DNA of 22,887 bases from Plantago elongata (Eukaryota; Streptophyta; Magnoliopsida; Lamiales; Plantaginaceae), in assembly GCA_036897095.1 (NCBI GenBank), contig JAYMSP010002700.1, positions 1 through 22,887 of the forward strand, read 5' to 3'. This document shows, in pieces, positions 1-9,373 of the stretch. The number at the start of each line of letters is the position of its first letter. The stretch's first letter is position 1. Made by a program: the position numbers and the translations under genes. The notes under the pieces were generated by a model. The model was given only the letters and a program-made list of their open reading frames with translations, did no database searches and was not told where the DNA came from.

Positions 1-957
1 AGATATTAGTCAAGGAAAGAAGGCTCTTTAATTTTTCCCAGGGCCTGATGCCGAAGCGCCAGTCATCACTCACCTTCCGAGTCTTGCAATTCAGCTGGTT
101 CAACGTCTCCTGATAAACAGATAAAGAACCTTAACGTCAACATTATACTCGAGTAAATAATTCCCCGCTTGCTACTCCCAGATTTTTAGACTAATTAAAT
201 CAGGTGAACGAGTAATCACGTAGGAATAACAACTCTAGTCTTGTACAAGCTTAAGTAGTCGGTAATCTTTATTCCTGATCTGGTACTTGATGTAGCAGGG
301 TATATTACTTAGCTTCCTAAGTTCCTAGTAACTTAGTAGTTTTAATTATTAACTACATTCATTATCGTATATATATATACATCTGTAATTGTAAGACTAA
401 CATTTGACGCATTTATTTTAATGTAATATAACATCGTTCATTGTTACTTAATATCTTCCTACCTTCGCAAGTTCATCCGTATTTTGTACTATAACTACCA
501 ATCTCTCAGTTTCTATCTTCGTATACTTACTTCCCCTTTGTTATTAACGAATCCTACCTTTATTAGTTTAGCTAGACGCTGCCAATTTACTTTACGTAAC
601 TGGATAACTCTCCCACAATCTATTTACTCTTAGGTGTTCATTATTCTACGTTGCTTAATACTGCCATTTAGTTTTTCTTAGACACTAGCTATTGCCCACA
701 CTTGCGACACGCCTTTGCTTAGCATCTTAACATATTTTAGCTTAATTTCGTTACCGGTTTCAACTTATAACCGAACACTAGCTCACCATGTTTTGTCGCA
801 ACTAACTACTAGTGAATTCACGTTCTTCATTAACTAGTTCCGCACCTAAATATTGCTAATGTTTGCGACCCATCCTACTCTAGCATTTTAGCAGACTCTG
901 TTTTAAAGTCACTGGTTGTAAATTATAAGGAATACCAAGTTCACAATTAACACATTC

Positions 958-978
958 AAACGCCACTACGCGGCGTTT
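958..978 (+). other. Perfect 7-bp-stem hairpin in the left LTR
   Basis: AAACGCC and GGCGTTT flank a 7-nt loop (ACTACGC). It is the most GC-rich short palindrome in this AT-rich stretch. Function unknown. Confidence 0.35.
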
Positions 979-1133
979 CAACTTTCATTTCTAATTTGAC
1001 AGTGTCTTACAATTGGTCTAGTTAGCTATCACACAATCAGCCTTCCTACTACAGTAGGGTTACCCACTATCCCTATACTACTGTGTTAAATACACGCAAC
1101 AAATCTAATACAACAGTACAATATCATTCCTAT

Positions 1134-1205
1134 TGCCATTCCCATCTCGGCACCTATAACGATTAATCAATTCACTAATGCCATTCCAATCTCGGCACCT
1201 ACAAC
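1134..1205 (+). repeat. Two 27-bp direct repeats (period 45) in the left LTR
   Basis: TGCCATTCCCATCTCGGCAC at 1134 and TGCCATTCCAATCTCGGCAC at 1179 differ at one position over the first 20 bases, and the following bases also agree closely. They lie 40-110 bp upstream of a TATA-like box, so they could be duplicated promoter elements of the LTR. That role is inference. Confidence 0.6.
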
Positions 1206-1244
1206 TCCACAATTCACCTTACTCATCCACAGTCCACTGTAACA

Positions 1245-1254
1245 TATATATAAG
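1245..1254 (+). promoter_or_regulatory. TATA-like box inside the left LTR
   Basis: TATATATAAG is preceded by C-rich sequence and followed about 30 bp later by CAACATCTCC, a plausible start context. If real, it would mark the U3/R border of the LTR. AT-rich DNA gives such matches by chance, so confidence is low. Confidence 0.3.
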
Positions 1255-1794
1255 CTAGTTTCTACAGTGACAATATACTCAACATCTCCTTTACGCAACC
1301 ACTGCAGTTTATCACACCCATTCCTATCTAAATTTGCACGCCACAAGCTATCCTATTGATATCAACAGAAAATCAACCTTTACCACCAAAACTGCAGTAC
1401 ATTATATCATCAATTCATTAGCAAAATCAAATCTTACCAATCTACTGATTGACAACCACTTATTTCTACTTAGCTACCATATCCAAAATTCAACAGTGCA
1501 TTCAATTCCTTATCAAACTAACACATCGTTAATATACAAATTCCCGACCCAATAATCAAACAAGTTAATCGAGTGAAACTAACCGAAGTTGATGGCACAG
1601 TACGATGAAACAGCGGCGAACGGTGGTGTAGTACGGTGCAAGAGTGTAGAAAAGAGCGAGCAAGCAAGGAAATTGACTGTGTAATTTTTCTTCTGTGTAG
1701 TGTGTAGCAACAAGGAAATCGTATATATTGATGTAGTCCATCGATCTGGTGTGCACGGAGGGTAACACGTGGCACGATGCATGTCTACCGGTCC

Positions 1795-2010
1795 AATTTG
1801 AACGGTGGTTGACCGGCGGCGGAGGAACCAGAGTAAAAGGGCGCGGGATCGGCGCGAAAACGAGCGGCCGGTGGCGTGACTTGACCGGCTCCGGCACGGT
1901 CGATCGGCGCGAGGGACGTGGCGGGGAAGAGTTGGGCGCGGGCCGGAGAGGAGGAGGGAGAGCGGAGGAATCGATTTGGGGGAAGGAGGCACGGTTTGAG
2001 TTGGGCAATT
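1795..2010. other. GC-rich island in the left LTR
   Basis: About 215 bp rich in GGCGG, CGCGG and GGAGG runs stand out sharply from the AT-rich surroundings. An ACACGTGGC G-box/ABRE-like site lies just upstream at 1765-1773. Long open frames cross it on both strands (1749-2102 plus, 1565-2041 minus), as expected of stop-poor GC-rich DNA, and none resembles a known protein. It may be a leader-like segment of the LTR or captured host sequence. Confidence 0.4.
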
Positions 2011-2513
2011 GGAGAAGAAACCGATTTAATTGGGAATGCACAGTGATTTTATTACTTATATTATATTTGGTACCTTCTGGATCCCGAACGGCTCGCGAAT
2101 AAATTTCAGAAAATTACGAAACTAGTTCCTGGACAATCATTGAGTCGAACTTAAGCCATATCAAAAATAAAATAAATATTTTTATTTTATGAATTTTATT
2201 ATTATTTTATTACTCGTTAATAAATTTTTGACGTTTTCGCGCGATGATTAATATTTTGAATTACTCGAATATTCGTGATTCCATTTAAAATGCTAGAATT
2301 AAATTTTTAAAGAAAATTTTTAAGGCGTACCGATTTTTTGCGGCTTTTACAATGTTGTTCTTCCATTTCTCATAATTCTCGGAATTTAGAACTGGAGCAT
2401 CACTCAAAGACTTACATGCACACTTAACACACAAATTAAAACGTCCTCGAAAATCGACAAAAACCTTTACCTATCTGGGGGATCGAGGTTCAGTGCAGAA
2501 GGCTTGGGAACCT

Positions 2514-2528
2514 CCTGCTTTGATACCA
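2514..2528 (-). other. Primer-binding site (tRNA-iMet type)
   Basis: TGGTATCAAAGCAGG on the minus strand closely matches the TGGTATCAGAGC complement of the plant initiator tRNA 3' end. It lies two bases after the LTR end, the usual spacing in Copia elements. Confidence 0.8.
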
Positions 2529-2530
2529 CT

Positions 2531-3908
2531 TGTTGGTCCAGATAACGACAAAGGAAAAAACTAGAAGGGGGAAGGGTGAATAGTTTTTTCAAACTTTTGT
2601 CAATAAACAAAGTTTGTCAGATATTTGTAAGTATCTGATACTTAATATTCAGAGAGCGGAAGACTTAAGTGATAGATAAATGAGTTTGTGCTTTGCAATA
2701 TGTGTGTGTGAGTTACTAAAATACAAATACATAAAGTAAATAACACGGCAAGTATAGTGGTATCTGGAGGTGGCGTAATCCTCCAACTAATCCACTCGGC
2801 CTTTCAGAGACATAGAATCCACTAGAACAGATAATTGAGTTCTCCTTACAATAAATGATTCCCAAGAAATGTTCCCCTTGAGTTGTTCCCTAGCTCCCAG
2901 AGCCAAGTACTTCATGTACTCAAGATAACCTTGGAGCTATTCCTTGATCTTCCAAATCAAGTACTTCATGTACTCCACACCTTAATGGTGTTGGTTATGA
3001 GTTAATTGTCAAGTAAGCTTCTTTTATAACTTTCAGTTATATCCAGAATTCTTTGAAGAGTCAAGTCTACTCAATATACATAAATATACTTATGGTAGCT
3101 TGCTCTTTTACTGATCCAAGTTTATGATATTTTTTCAAGATAATGAATCTTAGATAGTTATCCAACGATTCAACTATTTCACAAATTACAATACTTGTTG
3201 AAGGATCGTGACACTTAGAACTACTAGTGATTTCTCGAGCTTGTTAGTCGCAACAGAAACCTTAGAGAATGGTAGTAAGAATGCTTGAGAGACTACTTGC
3301 TTGAAAATGTAGTTCAAATTCGTATGTGTATTTCTTAGCTTCTAAGTGTTGATATTATAGATGAATTTGATAATCGTTTGAATATATCCGTTAGACATAT
3401 AAATTCAATCCGTTCATATCTTGAAATTAGTACTCCCATGCGTATACAGAGAGTTCTGCGAAAGGATAGTGACATTTTTGTCAAGCATTAAATACATTGT
3501 AATATATTTCATCATGTAGTCTGAACGGATGCATGTGGCTTTCTGAAGCTTCACATGTTCCATCTCTCGGAAACCTGTTGTCTCAAAAACTTAGTTGTAA
3601 CTTTGTTTTGTAAATAAAACACAAGTTTATACATAGCTTTCTGGAAGCAACTATCTGAGGAGACTTTCCTCCTTTGTCTTCAGATACCTTTGTGCAAAAG
3701 GTCTTCTCTTTTGCTTGGATGCCTCCTTCTAGGTCTTCTTCGATTTAAATAAAAATCACATTCAGAGACCTAACATCATATTACAAGGTTTCTAAAAATT
3801 ATCATACTTAGTGTATTTCTTCTTTTACAATGTTCAAGTGAACCAAGAATACTAAACACCTTTCTGAACTAGGATAAGTCATTGTGTTGAGTGATCAAAA
3901 TACTAACA
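2531..3908 (-). repeat. 5' LTR of the Copia-like element
   Basis: The boundaries are set by TG...CA ends (TGTTAG at 3908 and CCAACA at 2531 on the minus strand) and by the primer-binding site two bases inside. At about 1.4 kb it is long for a Copia LTR. No coding sequence is seen in it. Confidence 0.75.
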
Positions 3909-5361
3909 GATATTCCTAACATAATCTTCCTGGTCTGTAAGTCTAGCCTGAAAACTTGAAACACCATGAGTAGCCCTTCGTCGACGAATCGGTATAATAG
4001 GGGCAAATATGTTCAAAAAATGCAGCCTGCCATGCTCCTTAAGTCGTGTGTGATCATCCGTCCATTCGTCATCAATTTGAAGCATAACAATTTTATTAGC
4101 TCGTCTTAAGTCGATTGATGAAAAAACTTCGTGTTGGATTCGCCATTCGAAATCCACTTGACCCTTGACTTTTGAAACCAATAAATCTCCTCTTGTTTAA
4201 GAACTTCATTATATTCTTTAATCAGAGACTTCTCCAAGCCAGTTAAGAAGGAACTAAAGTGATGGGAGAGAGCTTTTTGAATTCCTTCTAGCCTACCAAG
4301 CATTTGCCACTTCTTAATAAATATATTTCCAAAGGTCTTGTTATTCCAAGGGCCAATAATTTCTGGAATTTGAGCAATGGCAGCCGTAACCTCTGTTTCC
4401 TGCTTCCAGATTGTTGCAATCAACGGCTTACAGTCACTATGACTTAGCCAAGCTTTTTCGAATCTAAAAGGGCGAACTCTTTTCCTCTCCTCAAAACCGT
4501 AACAACACGTGAGAACAGGGTGATGGTCAGAGTGAGTCCGAGGAATATGAAGCACCGCATTATTTGGGAACATGCTGCACCACTTATCATTTGCAAGAGA
4601 TCTATCAATTTTTTCTTTAATATTGGCATTACAATCACACTCGTTATCCCATGTGAACTTAGGACCATGAAAACCCAAGTCCTGCAACTCGCAAGGTTCA
4701 ATCTAATTATTAAAAGTCTGGCATCTTCGAACCGAAGCAACATTCGCACCAAGCTTTCATGCGTAAAGCAGAGTTCATTAAAGTCATTGGTGACAAGCCA
4801 AGGCTTATCCGAAGTTCTGGTCAGTGCTTCAATGCTCTGAAAAACCCGATCCTTATCCTCCCTCCGAGGTTGACCATAGACGCCAGAAAGCATCCAACTA
4901 GGTTGATCTTGTCAGTTAATATCATCGTGAATAGCTTGATCCCCGATTTCCATGATACCCACATTTGTTTCCTCATAATTCCAAAATAACCAAATACCAC
5001 CATTCATCCCATCTGTTGGCGCACGCTCCCAATCCGTGAACCCAAGAGTGGGTAGAATCATGTCGGCATGAACCCGGAAAACTCGAGTTTCCATTGCAAA
5101 AACAATGTGTGGTTTGTGCTCTCTAATTATCTCTCGAAAATTAGTGACATATTTAGGACCACCGGCCCCTTGACGATTCCAAGTTAGAATTCGCATTGGT
5201 AAACCAAATAAATAATCGATAGGATGAACCGAGCTAACGAGAGGTCCTCCCATCCATAGGGTCATCAACTGGAGCAGTAGAGTTAGAAGATCTTGGTGTA
5301 AAACTTCCCGGTCTGCCTCCTCTACCGTCACACGAAGCCAAAATTGCTGCTCATTGTCCAT
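3909..5361 (-). pseudogene. LINE ORF2 fragment: AP-type endonuclease, frameshifted, no reverse transcriptase
   Basis: The N-terminal half of a LINE ORF2 polyprotein, which would nick target DNA before target-primed reverse transcription. The endonuclease most likely starts at Met 5196 (MRILTWNRQGAGGPK). Endonuclease motifs follow in order across several frames: WN, the metal-binding Glu in METRV, a DFNE motif near 4775 (usually GDFNE, here NDFNE) and the catalytic SDHHP near 4525. The segment after it (FFHQST, then a stretch like RNxI...DDEW) is what normally precedes the reverse transcriptase. Frame changes occur near 4910, near 4740-4690 and near 4180-4106. The sequence stops at the Copia-like LTR at 3908. 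An ATG at 5361 overlaps ORF1, but the 55 residues before 5196 are not recognisable. Confidence 0.85.
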
Positions 5362-6861
5362 TCACTTCCAATAATGTGCTTCCACTATATAGTTCCAAAA
5401 CATTATCGGGGTGTCGATTATCTGGATGAGTTCCTGATCTATGTCGATCAACTTCATGCTCGCCATGTCTCGCATCTGTTCCCGATGAATGTCCACTACC
5501 GGTTCTCGTTCCTCCAAGTTGATCCCCTGGTCTAGAATTTCGTATTGAACCATTAACCTCGTTGGTCCCCAATACACGAGTTCCTCTTTTTGATCCATCC
5601 TCAATAACGTTAGTCTCAGTGTCAATTATATATGTATCTGCTAGAGCCAAGAAGGAGTTCCGACTGCTTCCAATTGTTATTCCTTGCCCTGCGCTAAAAG
5701 AAAATTTTCCACTAGGATTACCACTCGAAGATGGTCTATTTAAATGTCTGAGGGGTTCCAAGTTCCGATTGGATTCTTTCTGAAATCCAGGACGGGCTTC
5801 TCTAGATTGGATTAGAATTAGTCGAGACACAGTCTCCATAGCAGGTTCAAAAGCAACATGTTTTCCTTTATCCATTCTTAAGTTTCCTCCTCCTGGCCGA
5901 GTTCCAGTAGTATTAACATTCATATGTGTAGTTCTTGCAGCACCAGGAATACTTGTTACCCCACCCGTGCTCTGTTCTACTCTCCTCATCGGTGCCTTCT
6001 TCTTCTCCGGCACCTACTTATTTTTTGCGTTGAACCGTCATCCAATCCCCATATTCATTATTCTTGGCCTTATCAACTAACCAGTTGACTAGAGCATTTG
6101 GTTCCTGGCCCGAGCTTTCCTTAGAATGGGAAGTATTCTCAGAATTCTTGGGATCAGTTTTGTTAATCCGAGGATATTCCTTTGTATGATGGTCCGCCCT
6201 TCCACAAGAATAGCAAACCACTGGCAAGTTCTCGTAAACCACCTGATAGATAACCCCATCGACACAAACTCCCAAGTTGAGGGGTTTAACAAGTCGTATT
6301 TGCACACAAAACCTGGCAAACTTACCCCGCCTAGCCCTAAATGTGTTTTCATTGATCTTGATGGGATCACCAACACAAGACACTAAGGTGTGAATAAACG
6401 ATTCCTTGAAAAGTTCGAGTGGAAGGTTTAAGATTCAAACCCAAGTAATAGCAGTCTCAACCTTGTCATTATCTGCACTTTGGTTTCCACTTCCGAATCG
6501 ACAAAAAGCATCCAACCAATTTCCAAGGACCCTCAGTGAGGATCATCTCCCTTTCTTGATGGGATCCCTTTTAGACAGTAGCAGTTATGTCCCAAGTCTA
6601 GCATCTCACCCTCACCATGTAGCTCCCACATAGTATCAAGGTGACCAACCAGGGTAAGGTAGAACATGTTCGTCCAAGAACCTTAATTATTATGGCATCT
6701 TTGCGTTGATTAATCCAAGAGTCACAGAGATATTTCTCAATGGTAATCTGTTCGAAAGGCATATCCGCAGTGGGTTCATGAACAACAATATGTTGTTGTT
6801 CTTCTAAGGTCATGTCATCAAGAGGCCTAGAATTGTCAATAAACACATCTTGCGCCGCCAT
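5351..6861 (-). pseudogene. LINE ORF1 (gag-like, DUF4283 and zinc knuckle), frameshifted
   Basis: This encodes the RNA-binding ORF1 protein of a plant LINE, in three frames. The first starts at ATG 6861 (MAAQDVFIDN) and resembles the start of a DUF4283 region. The second (6383-6018) carries the conserved stretch before the knuckle, including RRGKFARFCVQI, then a knuckle CYSCGRADHHTKEY and the common downstream signature YGDWMTVQRKK. In a working CCHC knuckle the last residue would be Cys; here it is Tyr. The third (6013-5351) is a polar, low-complexity tail typical of ORF1 C-termini. Frame changes lie near 6600-6400 and near 6018. The last codons overlap the start of ORF2 by 11 bases (5351-5361) in a different frame. 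Confidence 0.8.
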
Positions 6862-7065
6862 ACAAGGTTTGAGCGTAAGTAGGTCTTTCGTTCATATCCA
6901 TGTCAGGGTCCGGTGCACACAATATATGGTTCACAAGGGTCCTGTCGAGCACGTTTCTAATTTCTAGTAGAGGAGAGCGAGGGAGGCATGATAGAAAGAG
7001 AGGATGATGTTGCTGGAAATTTTCTTAGAGAGAACGGCCGATAGGGATAACATCGAGAGAGAATT

Positions 7066-7655
7066 TATCACTTGTACGTGCATACATTATTATAACATAT
7101 ACTATATACATAATATTCTAATAAAATAGAAAAGATGTATATGAAATTCTATTTAGAAAAGCTGAACTTTATATATAATCTTTTGTCAGACCGTATATTC
7201 GAAAAATTGAATGATTATTACATATTATTGAGAAATAACTGTATTATTATTTTTTTATATGTAACTTCAAATACATGGAGTATATATATACAAGTATGAG
7301 AAGTTCTCGAACTTATCTAAAATCAATCTAGAAGAATATACTCAATAAAAAATGCTTTGAAGTTTAATTAAATTACATTTTATCTTCTAACAAAACAGAA
7401 ACCTACTTGTCGTGGCTATTAAAGAATGGGAAATTGAGTTTCGAACGAAGCAAAACAGAAAATAAAAAAGTTGAGTTCAGAGCGGAAAGTGTGTTTTTTA
7501 GCAAAGTTATACATAGGGGTATATTTTGATCTAAACAAACTAAACGTTGGAGCTTAAAGAATATTTGTCCATTAATAACTTTTAGGTTCGTTTTTAAGTT
7601 CATGTCCATCGAACCTCTCATCCACTTGTTCATGTTCAGTTGGTTAAGATTTGAG
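7066..7655. other. AT-rich intergenic DNA, no gene seen
   Basis: Very AT-rich sequence with many short TATA runs. One minus-strand open frame of 76 codons (7633-7403) has no recognisable motif and is likely chance. The stretch around 7585-7655 and its continuation after the hAT element (8165-8240, and again 8465-8575) is rich in GTTCG/CGAAC words and may be an older degenerate repeat into which the hAT element inserted. Confidence 0.4.
7648..7655 (+). repeat. Left 8-bp target-site duplication of the hAT element
   Basis: GATTTGAG, identical to the copy at 8157-8164 on the other side of the element. Confidence 0.9.
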
Positions 7656-8156
7656 TAGGGGTGTTCACTTCGGTAACGATATACCGAACCGAAAACCGAA
7701 ATAATTTTAAAATGTAAACCGAAAACTATTTTCGGTTCAGTATTTGACTGAAAATTTCAGTAACGGTTCGGTAAAAACCGAAAATACCGAAAAAATAATG
7801 TAGAAAATGAAAAAAGTGAGAAAGTTAACCTTAATGCTTGAAAATATATTGGGTAAAAGGTGAGAAATTAACCTTATTATCTGCGAACTATAGTATGAAT
7901 TATAATATACAAAAATCTAAGCTTCTAAAAATTTGACGATATGCAATATATAGAAACTAAGTAAAAGTTATTGAAAACTAAAAAAATAATAATATTTAAC
8001 GATATTTCGGTTTTTCAGTACACTTTCGGTTATTTTCGGTATTGTACCGGAAATTACCGAAAATTGATTTGGTAAAAAATAACTAATTGAAAACTGAACC
8101 CTTTCATTTCGATTCTGTTTTTCAGTTCGGTTTTTCGGTATTTTTGAACACCCCTA
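7656..8156. mobile_element. Non-autonomous hAT element (MITE-like), 501 bp
   Basis: The ends are perfect 12-bp terminal inverted repeats, TAGGGGTGTTCA and TGAACACCCCTA. They are flanked by an identical 8-bp target-site duplication, GATTTGAG, at 7648-7655 and 8157-8164. An 8-bp duplication with TAGGG-type ends is diagnostic of the hAT superfamily. Subterminal regions carry many copies of ACCGAAAA/TTTTCGGT words in both orientations, the usual kind of transposase-binding arrays. There is no transposase reading frame, so movement would depend on a partner element elsewhere. Perfect TIR tips and duplication suggest a fairly recent insertion. Confidence 0.92.
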
Positions 8157-8164
8157 GATTTGAG
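8157..8164 (+). repeat. Right 8-bp target-site duplication of the hAT element
   Basis: GATTTGAG, identical to the copy at 7648-7655. Confidence 0.9.
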
Positions 8165-8977
8165 ATGTTTATATTTGTTCGTTAAGATTTTGTTTGCGAA
8201 CAGTTCAGTTCATTCGTTTGTTATGGTCGTGTTCTCGGATAGTTAAGTTCAATGGTTGTACAAGAAGATAGAAAGAATCCCCTAAATTAAGTAAAAATGT
8301 GTATTACAAAAATAGAGGAAAAGGTCTCTTAAAAAATATTTTGAAAGGCAAATATCATGATCCATAGTTTAGATTTTCCCAAAAAAACTAGATATGAAGT
8401 TCATAATGTGTTTTATACTACATACTACTTTGTCGAAAATAAAATATATATTTGTTATAAATATAATTTGTTCCCGAACAATCCGCAAACTACCGAATAA
8501 TAAATTTTGTGTTTGTGTTGTTCACGAATATTTCAGGATTTGGATAGGTCCAACTCGAACACAAACTTGAACATTCATAAAAGAATTTAAAACAATGAAA
8601 TATTTTATTTTATTTTTCTAGTGAGAAAAGAGTTATTTTGTAATGCCCCAAAATTTCAAGTCAAATTCAAATAGATTAAAAGGATTGAGAACGTTATTCT
8701 ACCAACAATTGCATCTTGTTTTTTTTTTTTGAAAATCCACCTACGAGTACTCCAAAGTTAAGTATACTTATTTTGGAGTAGATTTAGGATCAGTGACCAC
8801 CTGAAAAGTCTCTTGATTCGCATACAAGGTAGGACAAAATGCACGGGAAAGGATATGTGTTAATACATTGGGATCAATATATTACACTGAAAACTATTCA
8901 TGAGTGACCGCGTCAACTTAAAAGATCGGGAAGAGCACAAAGTGTGGAAAAAAGAACTTATGTTAATACAATGAAAC
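8165..8977. other. AT-rich intergenic DNA upstream of the PPR gene
   Basis: No gene is seen. It contains GTTCG/CGAAC-rich stretches (8165-8240 and 8465-8575) like those left of the hAT element, and a T homopolymer near 8719-8731. Nothing here resembles a core promoter for the PPR gene, which more likely starts after 9040. Confidence 0.4.
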
Positions 8978-8980
8978 AAT

Positions 8981-9040
8981 CATATCACCATGAGATAATC
9001 AATTACTAATCATATCACCATGAGATAATCAATTACTAAT
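8981..9040 (+). repeat. Perfect 30-bp tandem duplication upstream of the PPR gene
   Basis: The 30-bp unit starting CATATCACCATGAGATAATC occurs at 8981-9010 and again, identically, at 9011-9040. The three bases before (AAT) and the next seven or so (CAGATCA) partly continue the phase. Identity of the copies suggests recent duplication. Each unit includes GATAA, an I-box-like core. It lies about 320 bp upstream of the PPR start codon, so an effect on transcription is possible but unproven. Confidence 0.85.
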
Positions 9041-9095
9041 CAGATCATTACATATTTAGCCCTAAATATCAATGTCAAGATCTCAAAAGGGATTG

Positions 9096-9102
9096 TATAT
9101 AT
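9096..9102 (+). promoter_or_regulatory. Possible TATA box of the PPR gene
   Basis: TATATAT lies 265 bp before the PPR start codon and is followed by a CT-rich stretch that could hold a transcription start. If the gene instead starts after the Site II boxes at 9182 and 9234, the promoter is TATA-less and this match is chance. Confidence 0.25.
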
Positions 9103-9181
9103 GTACTTCTTTTTCCCATTTTCCAGTAGATCTCTCTCATAGATAAAATTGATGTTTGACCGGAACTTTCCCACAAAAATT

Positions 9182-9239
9182 AGCCCATACATCTATCATG
9201 AGTTATGACCCATTAAAACTCCGGATATTCAATGGCCCA
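9182..9239 (-). promoter_or_regulatory. Two Site II boxes (TGGGCY) in the PPR gene upstream region
   Basis: AGCCCA at 9182-9187 and GGCCCA at 9234-9239 read on the minus strand as TGGGCT and TGGGCC, 52 bp apart. Site II elements are known TCP-factor targets enriched in promoters of plant nuclear genes for ribosomal and organelle proteins, which fits the gene downstream. Whether they lie upstream of the start site or in the leader is not known. Confidence 0.5.
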
Positions 9240-9352
9240 AATCCAAGTCCATTGATCGAACCATCTCCTTTTGTTGTGTCATTGCTCCGACAACAAAACA
9301 ACCGCCACCGCCGATTGTATTAATCTCCGCCGTAGCGCCGCCGTCGGAGACA

Positions 9353-9373
9353 ATGCAAACATGTCAGCAGTAA
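9353..9373 (+). other. Six-codon upstream ORF overlapping the PPR start codon
   Basis: ATG at 9353 opens MQTCQQ followed by TAA at 9371-9373, in a different frame and spanning the proposed main ATG at 9361. Its start has A at -3 and C at +4. The main ATG has A at -3 and T at +4. By scanning it would compete with the main start and could hold down translation. Meaningful only if the transcript begins upstream of 9353. Confidence 0.4.

Larger units (their letters stand above)
1..2351 (+). mobile_element. 3' part of a long Ty3/Gypsy-like LTR (left edge cut by window)
   Basis: AT-rich non-coding sequence ending in GCGGCTTTTACA at 2351, an imperfect inverse of the TGTAGCGCCC that opens the related LTR at 21169. 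The phrase CCCAGGGCCTGATGCCGA near 39-56 recurs near 22265-22282 in the same orientation, followed in both places by a close match to ATCACTCACC, so both ends of the window hold members of one LTR family. If spacing is conserved, this LTR began about 1 kb left of the window and is about 3.4 kb long. It abuts the start of a Copia-like gag, so it appears to have inserted there. Whether it is a solo LTR or the end of a full element cannot be seen. The Gypsy assignment rests on LTR ends only; no coding domain is visible. It is a fossil. Confidence 0.55.
2352..3908 (-). mobile_element. Ty1/Copia-like retrotransposon, 5' part only
   Basis: Read on the minus strand, the element starts at 3908 with TGTTAG and has a 1378-bp LTR ending CCAACA at 2531. 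A primer-binding site, TGGTATCAAAGCAGG (2528-2514), matches the initiator-methionine tRNA type used by most plant Copia elements. Further in, at roughly 2352-2410, the translation includes PVLNSENYEKWK, typical of the start of a plant Copia gag. At that point the sequence meets the Gypsy-like LTR. The element itself sits inside the LINE, with GATAT (3909-3913) as the likely but unpaired target-site copy. Only LTR, primer site and the first piece of gag lie in the window. It is a fossil; age cannot be estimated without the second LTR. Confidence 0.8.
3909..7065 (-). mobile_element. Decayed L1-type LINE retrotransposon, interrupted before its reverse transcriptase
   Basis: A plant L1-like non-LTR element on the minus strand. 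In order it shows a putative 5' UTR (about 7065-6862), ORF1 (6861-5351) and the endonuclease half of ORF2 (5361-3909). The right limit is approximate, set where CT-rich leader-like sequence (minus strand) gives way to AT-rich intergenic DNA. The reverse transcriptase, 3' UTR and poly(A) tail are absent. LINEs are usually truncated at the 5' end, so a missing 3' part here fits interruption by the Copia-like element at 3908, with the remainder possibly left of the window. Several frameshifts and a few substituted conserved residues show that it is dead and fairly old. Target-site duplications cannot be checked because the 3' end is outside. Confidence 0.85.

Noticed and set aside
1565-2102. Overlapping frames of 117 to 158 codons on both strands near 1565-2102
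   Set aside because: They lie in GC-rich, stop-poor sequence within an LTR, are low in complexity and match no family.
4520-4989. Plus-strand frames across the LINE endonuclease
   Set aside because: They are antisense shadows of the minus-strand ORF2 remnant.
9271-9360. 30-codon N-terminal extension of the PPR protein from 9271
   Set aside because: The codon at 9271 is TTG, not ATG. No in-frame ATG occurs before 9361, and the segment looks like leader sequence.
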